Shown: positions 44,571 to 53,099 of the stretch, one piece after another
Layout: the number at the start of each line of letters is the position of its first letter
Position numbering within the stretch: the first letter of the stretch is position 1
Assembly (NCBI RefSeq): GCF_013391805.1
Contig: NZ_CP058364.1
Coordinates: 2,299,501-2,363,500 of the forward strand
From: Galbibacter sp. BG1
GTDB lineage: Bacteria > Bacteroidota > Bacteroidia > Flavobacteriales > Flavobacteriaceae
Reading direction: 5' to 3'
Length of the DNA stretch: 64,000 bases
Translations under genes and position numbers: made by a program
The notes under the pieces: generated by a model
Database searches by the model: none
Seen by the model: the letters and a program-made list of their open reading frames with translations, nothing else
What the model was told of the DNA's origin: nothing

Positions 44571-46892
44571 ATGATTACACAAAACTTAGGGTACCCGCGC
44601 ATTGGTGCCAAAAGAGAGCTTAAAAAGGCTTGTGAGAAATATTGGTCGGGAACGATCGATATTTCAGAATTACTTCAAGAAGGAGCACAAATTAGAAAAC
44701 AGAACTGGAAGGAGCAGAAGAACGCAGGAATCGATTTGATCCCTACCAACGATTTTTCCTATTACGATCAAGTATTGGATATGACTTTTGCTGTTGGTGC
44801 AATCCCCAACCGTTTTAAAGAGCTTTTTTCAGAAGAAGAAACTCCTTTGGATGTATATTTTGCGTTGGCAAGGGGGTATCAAAAGAATGGCTTCGATATT
44901 ACTGCCATGGAAATGACAAAGTGGTTCGATACCAATTACCATTATATTGTCCCCGAATTTTATAAAAACCAGACGTTTAGACTTTCTTCCACTAAAATAA
45001 TAGATGAATATTTAGAAGCTAAGAAATTAGGTGTCAACGCAAAACCAGTGTTAATTGGTCCCGTTTCTTACTTATTATTGGGAAAAGAAAAGGAAGATGG
45101 TTTTCATCGGTTAGATCTTATAGAAAACTTGCTTCCAGTTTATGAAGCGATTTTGTCTGAACTGCTTGCAAATGGAGCCGAATATATCCAAATGGACGAA
45201 CCGTTTTTGGTAATGGATCTTTCTGAAAAAGAAAAGGAAACAATTAAAAATGTCTACCAAAAGATAGCAGAAAAGTTTCCAGATCTTAAAATTATTTTGG
45301 CGACCTATTTCGATACGTTAGGAAGCAATACTTCCTTGGTAGTGAATTTACCAGTGGCGGTGCTGCATATAGATTTGGTTCGAGGTAGGGATCAACTAAA
45401 AAGCGTTTTGCAAGCGCTACCTTCTTCCTTAAAATTGTCTTTAGGTTTGGTAGACGGAAGGAACATTTGGAAAAACGATTTTAGCGATTCATTGAAAATT
45501 ATGGAACGCGCTAGAAATGTTTTAGGGACAGATCGATTAATGGTGGCTCCATCAAGCTCTTTGTTGCATTGTCCTTTTGATTTGGACAGTGAGAACGACG
45601 AAACCTCACTTCCTAAAGAAATAAAGAACTGGTTGGCATTTTCAAAGCAGAAAATTGAAGAAGTAAGCGTGCTAGCCAAATTAGCTTCAGAAGGGCTAAC
45701 TTCAGAAAAAATGAAAAAAGCACTTCGTGATAATGAAGACGCAATGTTGTCTAAAAAGAGCTCCCATAGAATTCACAATCCTAAAGTTCAAGAAACCGTA
45801 GGTAATATCAGCGAAGTACATTGGAACCGTAAAAGCAGTTTTGTGGATCGCCAATTTTTGCAGAAAGAAAGTTTAAAATTACCTCTATTCCCCACGACTA
45901 CCATTGGTTCTTTTCCGCAAACCAAAGAGGTTCGTGTTTTGCGTTCTCAACTTAAAAAGGGGGGTCTTTCGCCGCAAGAATACGATAAAGCCATAAAAAG
46001 CGAAATTAAAAAAGCCATTCTATGGCAAGAAAATATTGGATTGGATGTACTGGTACATGGAGAGTTTGAGCGTAACGATATGGTAGAATATTTCGGAGAA
46101 CAGCTAGAAGGGGTGGCATTCACTAAATTTGGCTGGGTACAAAGCTACGGCTCCCGTGCAGTAAAACCACCAATTATTTATGGAGATGTTGACAGACTTT
46201 CCCCGATGACGGTAGAATGGACATCCTATGCGCAAAGTTTAACGAATCTACCTGTTAAAGGGATGCTTACCGGCCCCATAACAATTTTGCAATGGTCCTT
46301 TGTTAGGAATGATCAGCCAAGGGAGCAAACAGCAAATCAAATAGCGATGGCCATTAGAAAAGAGGTTCAAGACCTTGAAACTGCCGGGATTAAAATAATT
46401 CAAATTGATGAGCCAGCCATAAGGGAAGGCTTACCCCTTAAAAAATCCCAGTGGGAAGAATATCTAAGATGGGCGGTCAAAGCATTTAGAATAAGTGCTT
46501 CGGGAGTGCAGGATGATACCCAAATCCATACGCATATGTGTTATTCTGAATTCAATGATATCATAAAAAATATTGCAGCCATGGATGCCGATGTTATTAC
46601 CATTGAAACATCCCGCTCACAAATGGAACTTTTAGATGCTTTTGTTGCTTTTAAGTACCCCAATGAAATCGGCCCGGGGGTTTATGACATTCATTCCCCT
46701 AGAGTGCCAAACCAAAAAGAAATGGAAAGTTTATTGGAAAAGGCCGCTTTGTTAATTCCTTTGAAAAATTTATGGGTTAACCCAGATTGCGGACTCAAAA
46801 CAAGAGGTTGGGAAGAAACCCGCGACGCTCTTTTGGCTATGGTAAAAGCAGCAAAATCATTACGGGAGAAATATCAAGTAGAAGTTTCCTAG
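44571..46892 (+). CDS. metE: Cobalamin-independent methionine synthase
   Basis: It transfers the methyl group from 5-methyltetrahydropteroyl-triglutamate to homocysteine using zinc. I place the start at the ATG that opens MITQNLGYPRIGAKREL; an upstream ATG adds nine residues. The 773-residue chain has both halves of the duplicated barrel. Its zinc ligands are visible in IHTHMCYS (His, Cys), the glutamate of IETSRS, and the cysteine of NPDCGLKTR. The B12 riboswitch upstream means the enzyme is made only when cobalamin is short, implying a MetH elsewhere. Confidence 0.96.
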   Translation: MITQNLGYPRIGAKRELKKACEKYWSGTIDISELLQEGAQIRKQNWKEQKNAGIDLIPTNDFSYYDQVLDMTFAVGAIPNRFKELFSEEETPLDVYFALARGYQKNGFDITAMEMTKWFDTNYHYIVPEFYKNQTFRLSSTKIIDEYLEAKKLGVNAKPVLIGPVSYLLLGKEKEDGFHRLDLIENLLPVYEAILSELLANGAEYIQMDEPFLVMDLSEKEKETIKNVYQKIAEKFPDLKIILATYFDTLGSNTSLVVNLPVAVLHIDLVRGRDQLKSVLQALPSSLKLSLGLVDGRNIWKNDFSDSLKIMERARNVLGTDRLMVAPSSSLLHCPFDLDSENDETSLPKEIKNWLAFSKQKIEEVSVLAKLASEGLTSEKMKKALRDNEDAMLSKKSSHRIHNPKVQETVGNISEVHWNRKSSFVDRQFLQKESLKLPLFPTTTIGSFPQTKEVRVLRSQLKKGGLSPQEYDKAIKSEIKKAILWQENIGLDVLVHGEFERNDMVEYFGEQLEGVAFTKFGWVQSYGSRAVKPPIIYGDVDRLSPMTVEWTSYAQSLTNLPVKGMLTGPITILQWSFVRNDQPREQTANQIAMAIRKEVQDLETAGIKIIQIDEPAIREGLPLKKSQWEEYLRWAVKAFRISASGVQDDTQIHTHMCYSEFNDIIKNIAAMDADVITIETSRSQMELLDAFVAFKYPNEIGPGVYDIHSPRVPNQKEMESLLEKAALLIPLKNLWVNPDCGLKTRGWEETRDALLAMVKAAKSLREKYQVEVS

Positions 46893-46961
46893 CCTAAAAA
46901 AAGGATGTTTTAATTGTCTGTCAGAGTTTATTAATACTAAAGATCAATGAAAAAGTATTTA

Positions 46962-46987
46962 CCTGTCCGTCCCTATGGACGGGCAGG
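46962..46987. repeat. GC-rich hairpin between metE and the DUF192 gene
   Basis: CCTGTCCGTCC pairs with GGACGGGCAGG around a CTAT loop, with one G-T wobble. It stands out in AT-rich DNA and resembles dispersed palindromes seen in Flavobacteriaceae intergenic spaces. There is no T-run after it on either strand, so it is not a classic terminator. Confidence 0.6.
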
Positions 46988-47012
46988 CTCTGTACGACAA
47001 ACAGTGTAAGCT

Positions 47013-47507
47013 CTAAATTTTAGAATAGCTAATACGGTCGCCTTCCTGTATCTTGAATTCGTTGGCCATACCGGCGTTCAACTCCAAAACATATTGGGCG
47101 GGCTTTTTGGAAGGCAATGAAGATTCATTACGTGGTTGGGCATTTTTTACCATGCTTACAATCTTCATTTGGGAATCTATGTAAATGATATCCAAAGGAA
47201 TGTCGGTGTTTTTCATATAGAAAAAGCGAGGCTTTTCGTCTGGAAAAACAAACAACATTCCTTGGTTTTTATCCATAGAAGTGCGGTACATAAGTCCAGT
47301 TTGCCTTTCGTACTCGTTATCGGCTATTTCGATATTTATGTTTTCAATAATTGTAGAATCCCCGCGAGAAATACGCAGTTCCCCTTCTTTGTTAAAGGAA
47401 ACTTCTTCCGTAATTACTTCTTTCTTATCGTTATTGGTTTCACAGCTTACCAAGGATAAGCACAGGAGAATTAAAAGGAGTAAAATTCTTACCAAGAAAT
47501 TTATCAT
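47013..47507 (-). CDS. DUF192-family lipoprotein
   Basis: A 164-residue protein with a lipoprotein signal (LLLLILLCLSLVSC) and the DUF192 domain: ADNEYERQTGLMYRTSMDKN, GMLFVFPDEKPRFFYMKNTD, IPLDIIYIDSQ and VLELNAGMANEF. The family is a small conserved beta-rich domain with no proven function. Its start overlaps the lgt stop by four bases (ATGA), so it is the downstream, coupled gene of lgt. Confidence 0.9.
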   Translation of the reverse strand: MINFLVRILLLLILLCLSLVSCETNNDKKEVITEEVSFNKEGELRISRGDSTIIENINIEIADNEYERQTGLMYRTSMDKNQGMLFVFPDEKPRFFYMKNTDIPLDIIYIDSQMKIVSMVKNAQPRNESSLPSKKPAQYVLELNAGMANEFKIQEGDRISYSKI

Positions 47508-48328
47508 GACACTTTTTTTGAAGGTTTAAACATGAGATAAAAACCGATGATTATAAATGGGATACTTAACCATTGTCCGGTGGAAAATAGGCCAAGTTCC
47601 GATTCGAATCCGCCTTGCGATTTTTTATAGAATTCAGCAATAAAACGAACCGTCCACGTTAAAACCAACCATAGACCGAACATAAAGCCTATTTTATCTT
47701 TTTTGTCGGTTTTCCAGTAGGTATAAAGCAAAGCAACAAACACGATTACATAGCCAAAGGCTTCGTATAATTGCGCAGGATGCCTTGGGAAGGTTTCGCC
47801 CAATTGCTTAAAAATAACTCCGTAATCGCTGTTGGTAGGTTTTCCTACAATTTCTGAATTGAAAAAGTTCCCTAACCGCACAAAAACACCGCCAATTGCT
47901 ACGGGAATGGTAATACGGTCCAAAATCCACAGGACAGGTTTTTTAATTACTTTTTTGCTGTAGATAAACATGGCAATAATTACTCCAATTGCTGCCCCAT
48001 GACTGGCAAGACCTCTAAAGCCAGTAAATTCGAATTCTGGGCTAAATTTAAAAGGAAGAAAAATACTCAAAGGATCTTCTAAAAACATGCTGGGCTCATA
48101 GAATATAAAATGTCCCAAACGCGCTCCAATTAAAATGGAAAGCACCATGTAAATAAACAGGGAATCTAAAGACTCTTCTGACTGATTTTCATTTTGGTAA
48201 ATCTTTTTCATGAGAAACCATCCCAGGGAAAAAGCAATGACAAACATTAAACTGTAATACCTCAACTGAAAAAATCCTAAATCTAAAAGAATCCCATCTG
48301 GATTCCAAGTAATACTCAAAAAGTGCAT
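47504..48328 (-). CDS. lgt: Prolipoprotein diacylglyceryl transferase
   Basis: It attaches diacylglycerol from phosphatidylglycerol to the lipobox cysteine of prolipoproteins in the inner membrane. The 274-residue protein has seven hydrophobic segments and the family motifs GARLGHFIFYEP, GFRGLASHGAAIG, the catalytic region IPVAIGGVFVRLGNFFNSEI, and RHPAQLYEAFGY. Many lipoproteins in this window are substrates. It is followed by the DUF192 gene. Upstream, across a 21-bp repeat array, lies yidD on the same strand. Confidence 0.94.
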   Translation of the reverse strand: MHFLSITWNPDGILLDLGFFQLRYYSLMFVIAFSLGWFLMKKIYQNENQSEESLDSLFIYMVLSILIGARLGHFIFYEPSMFLEDPLSIFLPFKFSPEFEFTGFRGLASHGAAIGVIIAMFIYSKKVIKKPVLWILDRITIPVAIGGVFVRLGNFFNSEIVGKPTNSDYGVIFKQLGETFPRHPAQLYEAFGYVIVFVALLYTYWKTDKKDKIGFMFGLWLVLTWTVRFIAEFYKKSQGGFESELGLFSTGQWLSIPFIIIGFYLMFKPSKKVS

Positions 48329-48479
48329 GCTTGTTTATTTTGAGGTAAATATAGGTATTTGAAGTATTACGGTAAAGATAATTTTAAGGAATAAGGCTAA
48401 AGTAGTGTTAAAGGCGATGGCTATAGAATGCAATGGATACACCTTGTTTCATGATGTTTGATGATCGATTTTAACAATT

Positions 48480-48710
48480 TATGCTTTACTCACATTGGTC
48501 TATGCTTTACTCTAGGTGGCTTATGCTGTGCTTCCATTGGTCGATGCTGTCATGCCAACGGCCTGTGCTGTAATTCCAGTTCTCTATGCTGTGGTGTAAA
48601 TGACTTATGCGATGCTTCTATTGGTTTATGTTTTACTTCAAACGCATATTGCTTTAAATAAATCGGTTGATGTTGCAGTGAAAATGGTCAATGCTTTGTT
48701 GGTAGAAGGC
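48480..48710 (+). repeat. Array of eleven 21-bp units between yidD and lgt
   Basis: TATGC or a near match recurs at exactly 21-bp steps from 48480: 48501, 48522, 48543, 48564, 48585, 48606, 48627, 48648, 48669 and 48690. Units are more diverged than in the purC array but keep a TATGC(T)(G/T)T start and often end TTGGTC or TGACT. Read on the minus strand, the array begins 33 bp after the yidD stop. A 67-codon open frame (48458-48661) across it reads as cysteine-rich heptapeptides and is probably a by-product of the 21-bp period. Confidence 0.85.
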
Positions 48711-48743
48711 TTTACCAAGGAAACAAAGTCTGTTTTTATGGAT

Positions 48744-49040
48744 TTATGGAACAGGGTCGTAACCCGAGCCGCCCCAAGGACCGCAGCTAAGAATTCTTTT
48801 TATGGCCAACCAACCTCCTTTAAAAAGACCGTGTTTTTTTAGGGCTTCCAAAGTATACTGGGAACAGGTTGGGGAATACCTGCAAGTCGCTGGCGTAAAA
48901 GGCGAAATAGCCGCTTGGTAGAAACGTACTAGAAATATAAATGGCGCTATGAGGATTTTTTTTAGGATCGTTTTATTTGTTTTTTTACTTGTGAATTTTA
49001 CCAATTGAATTTTTCTTCCCAATCTAATTGCCAAAAGCAT
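48744..49040 (-). CDS. yidD: Membrane protein insertion efficiency factor YidD
   Basis: A small membrane-associated protein that helps YidC-dependent insertion. The core is intact: [35 protein letters not shown] with its three cysteines, and [15 protein letters not shown]. The length from the ATG at 49040 is 98 residues, about 20 more than usual at the N-terminus ([20 protein letters not shown]), so translation may really begin nearer to the KKILIAPF segment at a non-ATG codon. It is followed by a 21-bp repeat array. Confidence 0.88.
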   Translation of the reverse strand: MLLAIRLGRKIQLVKFTSKKTNKTILKKILIAPFIFLVRFYQAAISPFTPATCRYSPTCSQYTLEALKKHGLFKGGWLAIKRILSCGPWGGSGYDPVP

Positions 49041-49108
49041 TTTAGATAGTCAGGAGTGCATGGTTTTAAAAATTAGTTTCCGCCGTACCTGATTTAACCG
49101 AAATAAAT

Positions 49109-51100
49109 TTATACTTTTTCTTGTAATGATTTTATTTCATCGCGTAAACGGGCAGCTTCCATAAAATCCAATTCTTTGGCTGCTTTTTCCATGGCCTTGC
49201 GTTTGTCCCGAATGATCTTCTCTATTTTTTCCTTCGGAAGGTATTCCAATTCTGGTTCTGCCGCTTGCCGCGCAGCTTCTTTCTCCAATTGATATGTGGA
49301 AATAGAATTTTTGGCCAAAGCGCTATCTAGATTTTTCTTTAAAGCTTGCGGGGTTATATTGTGTTTTTTGTTGTAACTAATTTGCTTTTCACGACGGTAA
49401 TTTGTTTCATCAATAGTTTTTTGCATGCTATCGGTAATTTTATCGGCATACATAATAGCTTTTCCGTTGAGGTTTCTTGCAGCACGTCCCACCGTTTGTG
49501 TCAACGAGCGGTTACTTCTTAAAAAACCTTCTTTATCGGCATCCAAAATAGCTACTAAGGAAACTTCCGGCAAATCCAATCCTTCCCTTAGCAAATTCAC
49601 TCCAATAAGTACATCGAACAAACCTTTACGCAAGTCTTGCATAATTTCCACACGTTCCAGCGTGTCTACATCGCTATGAATGTAGCGGCAACGCACTTGA
49701 ATTCTCGTGAGGTACTTGGTAAGCTCTTCTGCCATTCTTTTGGTTAGCGTGGTTACCAAAATACGCTCGTCCCTTTCTACCCGTTGATGGATTTCTTCCA
49801 CCAAATCGTCTATTTGGTTTTCGCTTGGGCGAACTTCTATGATGGGATCCAAAAGTCCTGTAGGGCGAATTACTTGCTCCACATACACTCCGCCACTTAA
49901 TTGAAGTTCGTAATCTGCAGGTGTGGCAGAAACATACAATACTTGATTTTGCAAGGCTTCAAATTCTTCAAACTTTAACGGTCGGTTGTCCATGGCCGCT
50001 GGGAGTCGGAATCCGTATTCCACCAAATTTTCCTTTCTACTACGGTCCCCACCATACATGGCATGTACCTGTGGGATGGTTACGTGACTTTCATCTACGA
50101 CCATTAAATAATCATCTGGAAAATAATCGAGTAGACAGAAAGGGCGGGTGCCCGGTTGCCTTCCGTCGAGGTAACGGGAATAATTTTCAATTCCACTGCA
50201 GTATCCCAATTCACGAATCATTTCTAAGTCAAAATTGGTGCGCTCTTCCAATCGCTTTGCTTCCAATGGTTTTCCAACCTCACGAAAATAATCAATCTGT
50301 TTTACCAAGTCATCTTGTATTTGGTGAATGACATTTTGCAAAACATCCGGTGAGGTTACAAACATATTGGCAGGGTAGATGTTCAGTCGGTCATACTTCT
50401 CCAAAACTTTATTGGTATTCGGGTCAAAAGCTTCGATTTCTTCAATCTCATCGCCAAAAAAATGAATGCGAAACGCATCATCGGCGTAGCTGGGATATAC
50501 ATCTACCACATCTCCCTTTACCCGAAAACTACCATGAGTAAATTCTGCCGTGGTCCTGGCGTACAAACTCTGTACAAGCCGATGTAGCAATTTGGTTCTG
50601 GAAATTACTTGATCCCTTTGAATGGAAATAACATTTTTTTGGAATTCCATCGGGTTTCCAATACCATATAAGCAGGAAACCGAAGCGACTACCAAAACAT
50701 CCCTACGCCCAGATAGGAGGGAAGAGGTGGCACTCAACCTAAGTTTTTCAATTTCGTCGTTAATGGAGAGGTCTTTTTCAATATAGGTTCCAGTAACCGG
50801 GATATATGCTTCCGGCTGATAGTAATCATAGTACGAAACAAAATATTCTATGGCATTGTCGGGGAAAAATTGCTTAAACTCCGAATACAGCTGTGCCGCC
50901 AAGGTTTTATTATGCGCCAATACCAAAGTAGGGCGCTGTACCTCCTCGATAACATTGGCTACAGTAAAGGTTTTTCCCGATCCTGTAACTCCCAAAAGCG
51001 TTTGGTATTTCTCGTTGGTTTCAACGCCATTGGCCAGTTCCTTAATGGCATTGGGTTGGTCTCCTGTAGGCTTGTAATCTGATTTTATTTTGAATCGCAT
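49109..51100 (-). CDS. uvrB: Excinuclease ABC subunit B
   Basis: UvrB is the damage-verifying helicase-like subunit of nucleotide excision repair. The 663-residue protein begins RFKIKSDYKPTGDQPNAIKE, has Walker A GVTGSGKTFT (about 39-48), the beta-hairpin region YYDYYQPEAYIP, and helicase motifs VDESH and GRAARN. The C-terminal UVR domain is present (AAKELDFMEAARLRDEI). Its predicted promoter box lies only four bases from the start codon. Confidence 0.97.
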   Translation of the reverse strand: MRFKIKSDYKPTGDQPNAIKELANGVETNEKYQTLLGVTGSGKTFTVANVIEEVQRPTLVLAHNKTLAAQLYSEFKQFFPDNAIEYFVSYYDYYQPEAYIPVTGTYIEKDLSINDEIEKLRLSATSSLLSGRRDVLVVASVSCLYGIGNPMEFQKNVISIQRDQVISRTKLLHRLVQSLYARTTAEFTHGSFRVKGDVVDVYPSYADDAFRIHFFGDEIEEIEAFDPNTNKVLEKYDRLNIYPANMFVTSPDVLQNVIHQIQDDLVKQIDYFREVGKPLEAKRLEERTNFDLEMIRELGYCSGIENYSRYLDGRQPGTRPFCLLDYFPDDYLMVVDESHVTIPQVHAMYGGDRSRKENLVEYGFRLPAAMDNRPLKFEEFEALQNQVLYVSATPADYELQLSGGVYVEQVIRPTGLLDPIIEVRPSENQIDDLVEEIHQRVERDERILVTTLTKRMAEELTKYLTRIQVRCRYIHSDVDTLERVEIMQDLRKGLFDVLIGVNLLREGLDLPEVSLVAILDADKEGFLRSNRSLTQTVGRAARNLNGKAIMYADKITDSMQKTIDETNYRREKQISYNKKHNITPQALKKNLDSALAKNSISTYQLEKEAARQAAEPELEYLPKEKIEKIIRDKRKAMEKAAKELDFMEAARLRDEIKSLQEKV

Positions 51101-51104
51101 CCTA

Positions 51105-51112
51105 CAAATTTA
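51105..51112 (-). promoter_or_regulatory. Predicted -7 box of uvrB, implying a leaderless transcript
   Basis: The minus strand reads TAAATTTG, exact to TAnnTTTG, ending 4 nt before the uvrB ATG. With the usual distance to the start site, transcription would begin at or beside the start codon. Confidence 0.5.
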
Positions 51113-51187
51113 ACAAACAATCTGCTAGTTTGTTCTTTATGTTTTGTGAAAGTTTTAAGGGTCAAGCTGTTATTTTTCAATGGTATT

Positions 51188-51739
51188 TTACTTCTGAAAA
51201 AACTCCTTAAATGAAGGGAGAACAAGATCTTTTTCTGAAACGATGTGGGCAGTTTCCGGTAATTCCCAGTCGATATTTAGAGTTTCATCATTGTAAATAA
51301 TGCCTCCCTCTGACTCTTTGTTGTAGAAATTATCGCACTTATAGGCAAACTCCGAAGTATCGCTTAAGGTTATAAAACCATGACCAAACCCTCTGGGAAT
51401 AAACATTTGTTTTTTATTTTCTGCGGAAAGCCTTACCGCAACGTGCTGGCCAAATGTGCTAGAACTTTCCCTTAAATCTACGGCAACATCTAAAACTTCT
51501 CCTTGCAGAACCCTTACCAATTTGGCTTGGGCATATTCATTTTTTTGAAAATGAATGGCACGGATGACCCCTTTTTTAGAAAATGACTGATTGTCTTGCA
51601 CGAAGTTGATGGTCAAACCCGTTTTTTGTTGAAAATCAGCTTGATTAAAGCTTTCAAAAAAATAGCCTCTATCATCGTGAAATACTTTTGGTTCTAAAAT
51701 GAAACAGCCTTGGAGTTTGGTTTCTTGAATTGTCATCAA
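51188..51739 (-). CDS. rfbC: dTDP-4-dehydrorhamnose 3,5-epimerase
   Basis: It epimerises dTDP-4-keto-6-deoxyglucose on the way to dTDP-rhamnose. The 183-residue cupin-like protein has FHDDRGYFFESFNQADF (19-35), NQSFSKKGVIRAIHFQ with the catalytic histidine, VLQGEVLDVAVDLR, and FIPRGFGHGFITLSD. It is typical in length. It is 20 kb from rfbA and rfbB and follows uvrB on the strand, so the dTDP-sugar genes are scattered. Confidence 0.94.
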   Translation of the reverse strand: MMTIQETKLQGCFILEPKVFHDDRGYFFESFNQADFQQKTGLTINFVQDNQSFSKKGVIRAIHFQKNEYAQAKLVRVLQGEVLDVAVDLRESSSTFGQHVAVRLSAENKKQMFIPRGFGHGFITLSDTSEFAYKCDNFYNKESEGGIIYNDETLNIDWELPETAHIVSEKDLVLPSFKEFFQK

Positions 51740-51847
51740 TCAGTTTTAATTATAAAATTGAAAATTGTAAAGTTATAGATAAATCCACAATGTTAAAGTA
51801 TCATTTTAAATACCGTAAAGTTGTTTGTCGCCCATCTTTCGGGACTG

Positions 51848-53083
51848 CTATTCAAACTTAATAGACTTGGCCGGAGAGATTTTTGTAATGATATAGGACG
51901 GAATGAGTAACATAAGCATGCATAACAGCAATACACCTATATTAAGGATTACCACATGCATGGGATTTATATATACCGGAGCTTGGGACACATAATAAGT
52001 AGAGGCGTCCAACGAAATAAAGCCAAATTTTTCTTGTAAGAAAAGAACCCCGAGTCCAATTAAATTCCCCCAAAACAAACCGATAATAATAAGGTAAGCC
52101 GCATTGTACAGGAATATTTTTCTAACACTCCAATTGCTGCTTCCCAGACCTTTTAGGAGCCCGATCATTTGCGTACGTTCCAAAATTAAAACCAACAAAG
52201 CGGTAATCATATTAATACCTCCTACAATTATCATAATCCCAATAATTATTGCAATATTGAAATCGAATAGGGCGAGCCATTCGAAAATGGTGTAATACTT
52301 TTGGGCAATGGTTTGGGAGTCTAATGTGGAAAGTGTTACGCCATAAATTTCCCTGCCTTTTTGCTCAATTTGGTCGAAATCGTCTATAAAAACTTCAAAA
52401 GTTCCTACTTCGTCATCTTCCCATCGATTCATACGTTGAATATGGCGCAAATCTGTAAAAATATAATTGGCATCAAAATCTTGAAAACCACTATCGTAAA
52501 TACCAACAATTTTAAATTTAATTTGGTTCGGGATGTCGCTCACATCTTGTTTTAAGAAAAAAGCCCAAAATTCATCCCCAACTTTAAACTGCAAACGGTT
52601 GGCCAAATATCTGGAAATAAGAACTTCTTCATTTCTTTTTTGGGAATAATCGGGTAGGCGGCCTTCCACTAGAAAATCTTTAAAAGGTTCCCAATTATAG
52701 TCAGCTCCAACACCTTTGGCAATAATCCCTTCAAAAGTATTTTCCGTTCTTATAATTCCCCCTTTTGTGGCAACTGCCTGCACATGGTTTATTCCATCTA
52801 TGGTTTTAAACTCTGGATAGAAATCTTGGTGAATGGAAATAGGATTTACGGAAACATCTGAAGTGTTGTTATCGTAATTGTAAATTTGAATATGACCGTT
52901 AAAAGCGGCAATCTTTTCCCGTATTTTACGTTGTAGGCCAACGCCGGTTGCAATGGCAATCAACATCATAATAACCCCAAGGGCAATTGCAGTAATTGCA
53001 ATTTTTATAATTGGTGCCGATATACTACTTTTATGCTCTTTGCCCTTGATAAGGCGTTTGGCAATAAAATATTCTAAATTCAA
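51848..53083 (-). CDS. LolE/LolC-type ABC transporter permease
   Basis: This family extracts lipoproteins from the inner membrane for transfer to the outer membrane. I use the TTG at 53083, because the following NLEYFIAKRLIKGKEHKSSI is the usual N-terminus and a longer ATG start at 53161 would overlap the divergent gene. The 411-residue protein has an N-terminal membrane helix (AITAIALGVIMMLIAIATG), a long periplasmic domain and three C-terminal helices, ending SPAKSIKFE: the FtsX/LolE layout. No ATPase gene is adjacent. Its start lies 16 bp from that of the DUF1343 gene. Confidence 0.85.
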   Translation of the reverse strand: MNLEYFIAKRLIKGKEHKSSISAPIIKIAITAIALGVIMMLIAIATGVGLQRKIREKIAAFNGHIQIYNYDNNTSDVSVNPISIHQDFYPEFKTIDGINHVQAVATKGGIIRTENTFEGIIAKGVGADYNWEPFKDFLVEGRLPDYSQKRNEEVLISRYLANRLQFKVGDEFWAFFLKQDVSDIPNQIKFKIVGIYDSGFQDFDANYIFTDLRHIQRMNRWEDDEVGTFEVFIDDFDQIEQKGREIYGVTLSTLDSQTIAQKYYTIFEWLALFDFNIAIIIGIMIIVGGINMITALLVLILERTQMIGLLKGLGSSNWSVRKIFLYNAAYLIIIGLFWGNLIGLGVLFLQEKFGFISLDASTYYVSQAPVYINPMHVVILNIGVLLLCMLMLLIPSYIITKISPAKSIKFE

Positions 53084-53099
53084 ACTATTACGATACTTT

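Noticed and set aside
46962-46987. Terminator of metE
   Set aside because: The hairpin lacks a T-run on either strand.
48458-48661. A 67-codon cysteine-rich heptapeptide frame between yidD and lgt
   Set aside because: The period equals that of the 21-bp array, there is no start context or family, and it lies opposite to its neighbours.
52953-53099. A 49-residue upstream extension of the DUF1343 gene
   Set aside because: It would be antisense to the LolE-like gene, and the lipoprotein signal starts exactly at the ATG at 53100.
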